Assembly (NCBI GenBank): GCA_014338005.1
Contig: QUBZ01000047.1
Span: forward strand, 1-34,468
From: Chloroflexota bacterium
Lineage (GTDB): Bacteria; Chloroflexota; Anaerolineae; Aggregatilineales; Phototrophicaceae
Reading direction: 5' to 3'
DNA: 34,468 nucleotides
Below the pieces are notes generated by a model. The model ran no database searches. It was not told where the DNA came from and saw nothing but the letters and a program-made list of their open reading frames with translations. Every line of letters starts with the position of its first letter. Position 1 is the stretch's first letter. Shown here one piece after another: positions 31,329-34,468 of the stretch. A program made the position numbers and the translations under genes.

Positions 31329-32168
31329 ATGACCGCATGGGCGCAGCTGCGCGGCATCGCCGGTTATGAGTTTCGGATGCACTGGCGGCGGCGGGCGCTG
31401 CTGGTGATGATGCTGGCCTTCGTCGTGCTGACGGGCGCGAGCATCCTGATCGCGGGGGACAGCCTGTTAAAGCCGGAAAACCTGGACGAAACCCGCTATC
31501 AGCAGGTTGTTTCGGCCTACGCCATCTTCACGGCCTGGATGCCGCTAGGGGTTGGCCTGGCGCTCATCCTGCCGGTGATGGTGGCCGATGCCATCCCGCT
31601 TGACCGGCAGTACGGCGTGCGCGACCTGCTGGACAGCCTGCCGGTGTCCAGGGCGGTTTACCTGGGCGGCAAGCTGGTGGGCATGTGGGCAGCGGTGTTG
31701 ATCGGCCTGGGCATGGCTCTGGCCTTTGTAGCCCTGGTGTGGATGCTGCGCGTGGGCGTGTTTGACCTGGGCAGTTATGTGGAGATGGCGCTCGCCGGCG
31801 CGGCGTCGGTCGCTATCCTGAACGGCGGCCTGGGCGTGCTGCTGGCGGTCGGCCAGCCCACCCGCCGCCGGGCCATCCTGGTCGTCATCGGTGCGCTGGC
31901 GCTGTTCATTCTTGTGCTGCCGGCAGTCACTAATAACTGGGATTTACGCCTGAGCTTCAACGGCCAGATTCTTAACCCGCTGCGAATGCCGATCATCAAC
32001 CGCTACCTGTTTAATGTGCAGGCGGAGGCCGGCCTGAGCGTGGAAAGCGCCGCGCTGATGGTTCCGCCGGAGATGGTGCGCGATACCATCCTGGCCGGCC
32101 TGGCCGAACTGGCGATTATCTGGGCGCTGGCCTGGGGCTGGCTGCGCTGGCGGAGCGTTGGGCGATGA
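31329..32168 (+). CDS. ABC-2-type transporter permease
   Basis: 279 residues, six predicted membrane helices. An N-terminal amphipathic stretch (GIAGYEFRMHWRRRALLVMM) precedes helix 1. The motif PLDRQYGVRDLLDSLPVSRA then VYLGGKLVGMW between helices 2 and 3 is characteristic of ABC-2 permeases. ATG 31329 has a strong AAGGAGG 8 nt upstream. The stop overlaps the next start (ATGA). It is likely to pair with the next gene as the membrane heterodimer. Substrate unknown. Confidence 0.85.
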   Translation: MTAWAQLRGIAGYEFRMHWRRRALLVMMLAFVVLTGASILIAGDSLLKPENLDETRYQQVVSAYAIFTAWMPLGVGLALILPVMVADAIPLDRQYGVRDLLDSLPVSRAVYLGGKLVGMWAAVLIGLGMALAFVALVWMLRVGVFDLGSYVEMALAGAASVAILNGGLGVLLAVGQPTRRRAILVVIGALALFILVLPAVTNNWDLRLSFNGQILNPLRMPIINRYLFNVQAEAGLSVESAALMVPPEMVRDTILAGLAELAIIWALAWGWLRWRSVGR

Positions 32169-32983
32169 ATACCCGGCGGCTGGCTCAACTGGCCGGCGTG
32201 ACGCGCTATGAATTTTTGCTGGTATGGCGCGGGAAGATCATGTTGGTGATGCTCGGTATGCTCCTGGTTATGTGCGTGATCTTCTTTGGCCCCATGTATG
32301 ATGTCTTGCAGCACGCCCAGATGTTGGCCGGCGTTGAAGCGTTTCCCCCGGAGACAAAAGCGGATATGAGCCGTACATTTGCTTCGATGGTTTGGGGGCC
32401 GCTGTGTATTACGCTGGCCGGCGTGCTGCCGATTCTGGCTTCCGACATGATCCCGAAAGATCGTCAGTATCGTGTGTATCCCCTGCTGGAAAGTATGCCG
32501 CTGCCGACCGGCGTTTACCTGCTGGGTAAGCTGCTCGGCCTGTGGCTGAGCGCGCTGTCCGGGCTGGTGGTCATCATGGTAAGCGTGGGCATCATCTTCT
32601 GGTGGTTGCTGGATGGATTCGACCCGCGCCCGTATCTGGAAATCTGGGGCATCGGCGCGCTTTCGCTGCTGATCTTAAACGGCGGCCTGGCGGTGCTGCT
32701 GCCCTGCGGCCTGTCCAACCGGCGCGCCGCGCTTATTTTAATGGCGGTGGTCATGGGTGGCGCGCTTTTCCTGGGCGGAGAGGGCGTGTGGGTCTATCTG
32801 AATCCGATACGGGCCCCGATTGTGATGCACTATTTCACCGGATTCATACCTGAGCGACCGGAGTTAATTTCGCATTTCACCGGGCGTGACGTGTTTTTGA
32901 GCGTGGGAGCAGGTGCGGCTGAACTGGTCGTGTTTGGGGCGCTGGCCTGGGGCTGGCTGCGCCGGGGTTTTGAGCGCACGTGA
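32165..32983 (+). CDS. ABC-2-type transporter permease
   Basis: 272 residues, six predicted helices, and clearly a paralogue of the preceding gene: both begin with a Gly-Val/Ile-x-x-Tyr-Glu-Phe-x-x-x-Trp-Arg segment. Both have the PKDRQYRVYPLLESMPLPTG then VYLLGKLLGLW type of motif before helix 3, and both have ILNGGL-VLL in helix 4. ATG 32165 overlaps the previous stop. It ends 49 bp before the ATPase gene. Probably a membrane subunit of the same exporter. Confidence 0.85.
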   Translation: MNTRRLAQLAGVTRYEFLLVWRGKIMLVMLGMLLVMCVIFFGPMYDVLQHAQMLAGVEAFPPETKADMSRTFASMVWGPLCITLAGVLPILASDMIPKDRQYRVYPLLESMPLPTGVYLLGKLLGLWLSALSGLVVIMVSVGIIFWWLLDGFDPRPYLEIWGIGALSLLILNGGLAVLLPCGLSNRRAALILMAVVMGGALFLGGEGVWVYLNPIRAPIVMHYFTGFIPERPELISHFTGRDVFLSVGAGAAELVVFGALAWGWLRRGFERT

Positions 32984-33032
32984 ACCCAAACGCGCGGCTT
33001 CTCGTAACAGGCGGCAGAACAGGAGAAACAAA

Positions 33033-33914
33033 ATGATCGAAATCACGAATCTGATAAAAACCTATGCGGGCAAAGTCCATGCCCTCAACGGCATCGAACT
33101 GGAAATTGGCAGCGGCATGTTCGGGCTGGTCGGTCCCAACGGGGCGGGCAAAACCACGCTCATGCGTATCATCGCCGGGCTGCTGCGCCCGACCGCCGGC
33201 AGCGTTCGGGTGTTCGGCCATGATCTGGCGTCGCAGCGAGGCCGGCAGGAAGCGAAAGCCCTGCTGGGTTATCTGCCGCAGGAATTGGGGTTTTACCCGA
33301 ACCTGAGCGGGCGAGAATTCCTGGATTATATGGCAATCCTCAAGGGAGTGACGGACAGCCAGGAGCGAAAGCAGCAGATCGGCGAGCTGATCGAACTGGT
33401 GCGGCTGACCGAGGTGGCCGACCGGCGTTTAAAAACCTATTCCGGCGGCATGAAGCGCCGCATCGGCATCGCCCAGGCGCTGCTGGGTAAGCCGAAGCTG
33501 CTGATCGTGGACGAGCCGACGGTCGGGCTTGACCCGGAGGAGCGCGTGCGCTTCCGCAATCTGCTGTCAGAGATGGCCGGGCGCTGCACTGTCATCCTGT
33601 CCACACATATCGTGGAGGACATCGGCCACAGCTGCTCCGATCTGGCGGTGATGGACAAGGGGCGGGTGGTGTTCCGGGGCGCGCCGAGCGACCTGATTAC
33701 ACAGGCGCGCGGCCACGTGTGGACGATCACCACGCAGGGGGAGCAGCCTAACGGCAGCCTGGCGGTGGTGTCCACGCTGCAAATGCACGACGGCGTGTCG
33801 TACCGCGTTCTTGGCCAGCCGGGCGCGCTGTACCCGTCGGCGCAGCCGGTCGAGCCGAGCCTGGAGGACGGTTACATCTGGCTCATGCGCCAGAGCGCGG
33901 CGGTAATGGCCTGA
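33033..33914 (+). CDS. ABC transporter ATP-binding protein (BcrA/CcmA type)
   Basis: 293 residues. Walker A GPNGAGKT is at 34-41, signature YSGGM from 136, Walker B ends in Asp160-Glu161 (LLIVDEPTVGLDPEE), and the H-loop is His192 (STHIVED). A C-terminal extension (about 215-293) ends in SLEDGYIWLM, as in ATPases that work with ABC-2 permeases. ATG 33033 has AGGAGA 6 nt upstream; an in-frame extension to 32913 would overlap the upstream gene and has no homology-like content. It is the only ATPase in the sigma-led operon, so it must serve all four membrane proteins or only one pair. Confidence 0.93.
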   Translation: MIEITNLIKTYAGKVHALNGIELEIGSGMFGLVGPNGAGKTTLMRIIAGLLRPTAGSVRVFGHDLASQRGRQEAKALLGYLPQELGFYPNLSGREFLDYMAILKGVTDSQERKQQIGELIELVRLTEVADRRLKTYSGGMKRRIGIAQALLGKPKLLIVDEPTVGLDPEERVRFRNLLSEMAGRCTVILSTHIVEDIGHSCSDLAVMDKGRVVFRGAPSDLITQARGHVWTITTQGEQPNGSLAVVSTLQMHDGVSYRVLGQPGALYPSAQPVEPSLEDGYIWLMRQSAAVMA

Positions 33915-33943
33915 TGGTCGGCGCGCGCTGCCGCTTCCGGCGC

Positions 33944-33949
33944 TATAAT
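33944..33949 (+). promoter_or_regulatory. -10 element upstream of the M24 peptidase gene
   Basis: A perfect TATAAT lies 38 bp before ATG 33988, inside a 73-bp gap. No recognisable -35 is seen in the GC-rich bases 17 bp upstream. It suggests that the peptidase has its own transcript. Confidence 0.45.
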
Positions 33950-33987
33950 CGCGCTCTGGATTCGGCGTGTGCGAAAGAGGGTAGAAA

Positions 33988-34468
33988 ATGACCGTCTCGA
34001 AAGCGCAGTTGAAAATCAGCGATTCCGAACACCTGAGCCGCTGCGAGCGCCTGCTGGAATACCTCCAGACTGAAAAGCTGGCCGGGGTTGTGGTGTTCGA
34101 CAGCGATTACATCCTGTACTACACAGGGTTTGCCTTCATCCCCACTGAACGTCCGATGGCGTTTTTGATGAACGCGCAGGGGCGGCGGGCGCTGTTTGTG
34201 CCCCGGCTGGAAGTGGAACACGCGCGGGCCAACGCGCTGGTGGATGACGTGGCGTTTTACCTGGAATATCCGGGCGACCCGCACCCGATGGCTGTTCTGG
34301 CCGAGGCGCTGGACGGCCTGGGGATGAAAACCGGCAGCCTGGGCGCGGACGGCGACGGTTATCCCTGGATTCTGGGCTATCGCGGGCCGCGCCTGTCGGA
34401 AGTTGGCGCGGCGGCGGTCGTCCCCATCCGGGCGTTTATCGAAGACCAGATGGCGATCAAGTCCCCGG
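33988..34468 (+). CDS. M24-family (Xaa-Pro) peptidase, N-terminal part, cut by window edge
   Basis: The 160 residues seen match the creatinase/prolidase N-terminal domain: DSDYILYYTGFAFIPTERPM, then LFVPRLEVEHAR, GADGDGYPW, and the entry into the catalytic domain (EDQMAIKSP). The metal-binding pita-bread domain lies outside the window, so it cannot be told whether this is an active Xaa-Pro dipeptidase/aminopeptidase. ATG 33988 has an AGAGGG site about 6-7 nt upstream. Together with the S9 enzyme it would help degrade proline-containing peptides. Confidence 0.85.
   Translation, partial: MTVSKAQLKISDSEHLSRCERLLEYLQTEKLAGVVVFDSDYILYYTGFAFIPTERPMAFLMNAQGRRALFVPRLEVEHARANALVDDVAFYLEYPGDPHPMAVLAEALDGLGMKTGSLGADGDGYPWILGYRGPRLSEVGAAAVVPIRAFIEDQMAIKSP

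Noticed and set aside
1..34468. tRNA, rRNA, CRISPR array, prophage or riboswitch
   Set aside because: No cloverleaf, spaced repeat array, phage gene or known riboswitch core was recognised by eye. A covariance-model scan would be needed to exclude small RNAs.

Overview
The window is a GC-rich, gene-dense bacterial chromosomal segment. Gene content and protein style suggest Chloroflexota (Anaerolineae-like): Liv-type transporters with long N- or C-terminal extensions, TTG/GTG starts, an S9 acylaminoacyl-peptidase, MoxR/VWA genes, and palindromic intergenic repeats starting with GTAGG. The phylum is inferred from family resemblance and was not tested by search.

Layout, left to right. (1) 1-96: the first codons of a TnpB-type transposon protein run off the left edge. 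(2) 270-4778: a MarR regulator with a well-formed promoter and a palindromic operator, then two half-transporters forming a heterodimeric ABC exporter of the TM287/288 type (one degenerate and one canonical ATPase site). (3) 4925-11213: a complete histidine-degradation set (ftcD fusion, hutH, hutU, hutI), interrupted by a small repeat element between ftcD and hutH. (4) 11217-12134 (minus): an EamA exporter. (5) 12452-17907: a full five-gene branched-chain amino-acid-type ABC importer, livJHMGF. (6) 18153-20090: a YwrD-like gamma-glutamyltransferase-family protein and a small thioredoxin-like 2Fe-2S protein. (7) 23007-20119 (minus): an M20 amidohydrolase followed by a ThDP-dependent lyase/synthase. 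(8) 23185-26754: a three-gene cassette of a MoxR AAA+ ATPase, a protein I cannot assign, and a protein combining an HExxH motif with a VWA domain. (9) 28794-26764 (minus): an S9 prolyl-oligopeptidase-family enzyme. (10) 28931-33914: an ECF sigma factor translationally coupled to four ABC-2-like membrane proteins and one ATP-binding subunit. (11) 33988-end: the N-terminal part of an M24 (Xaa-Pro) peptidase.

Parts 3 to 7 look like an amino-acid and peptide scavenging neighbourhood: uptake by Liv, release of amino acids from gamma-glutamyl or N-acyl conjugates, and histidine catabolism to glutamate, ammonia and one-carbon folate. The two clusters most worth study are the MoxR/unknown/VWA-HExxH cassette and the sigma-factor-led operon with four ABC-2-like subunits and a single ATPase. 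No tRNA, rRNA, CRISPR array or phage genes were seen.
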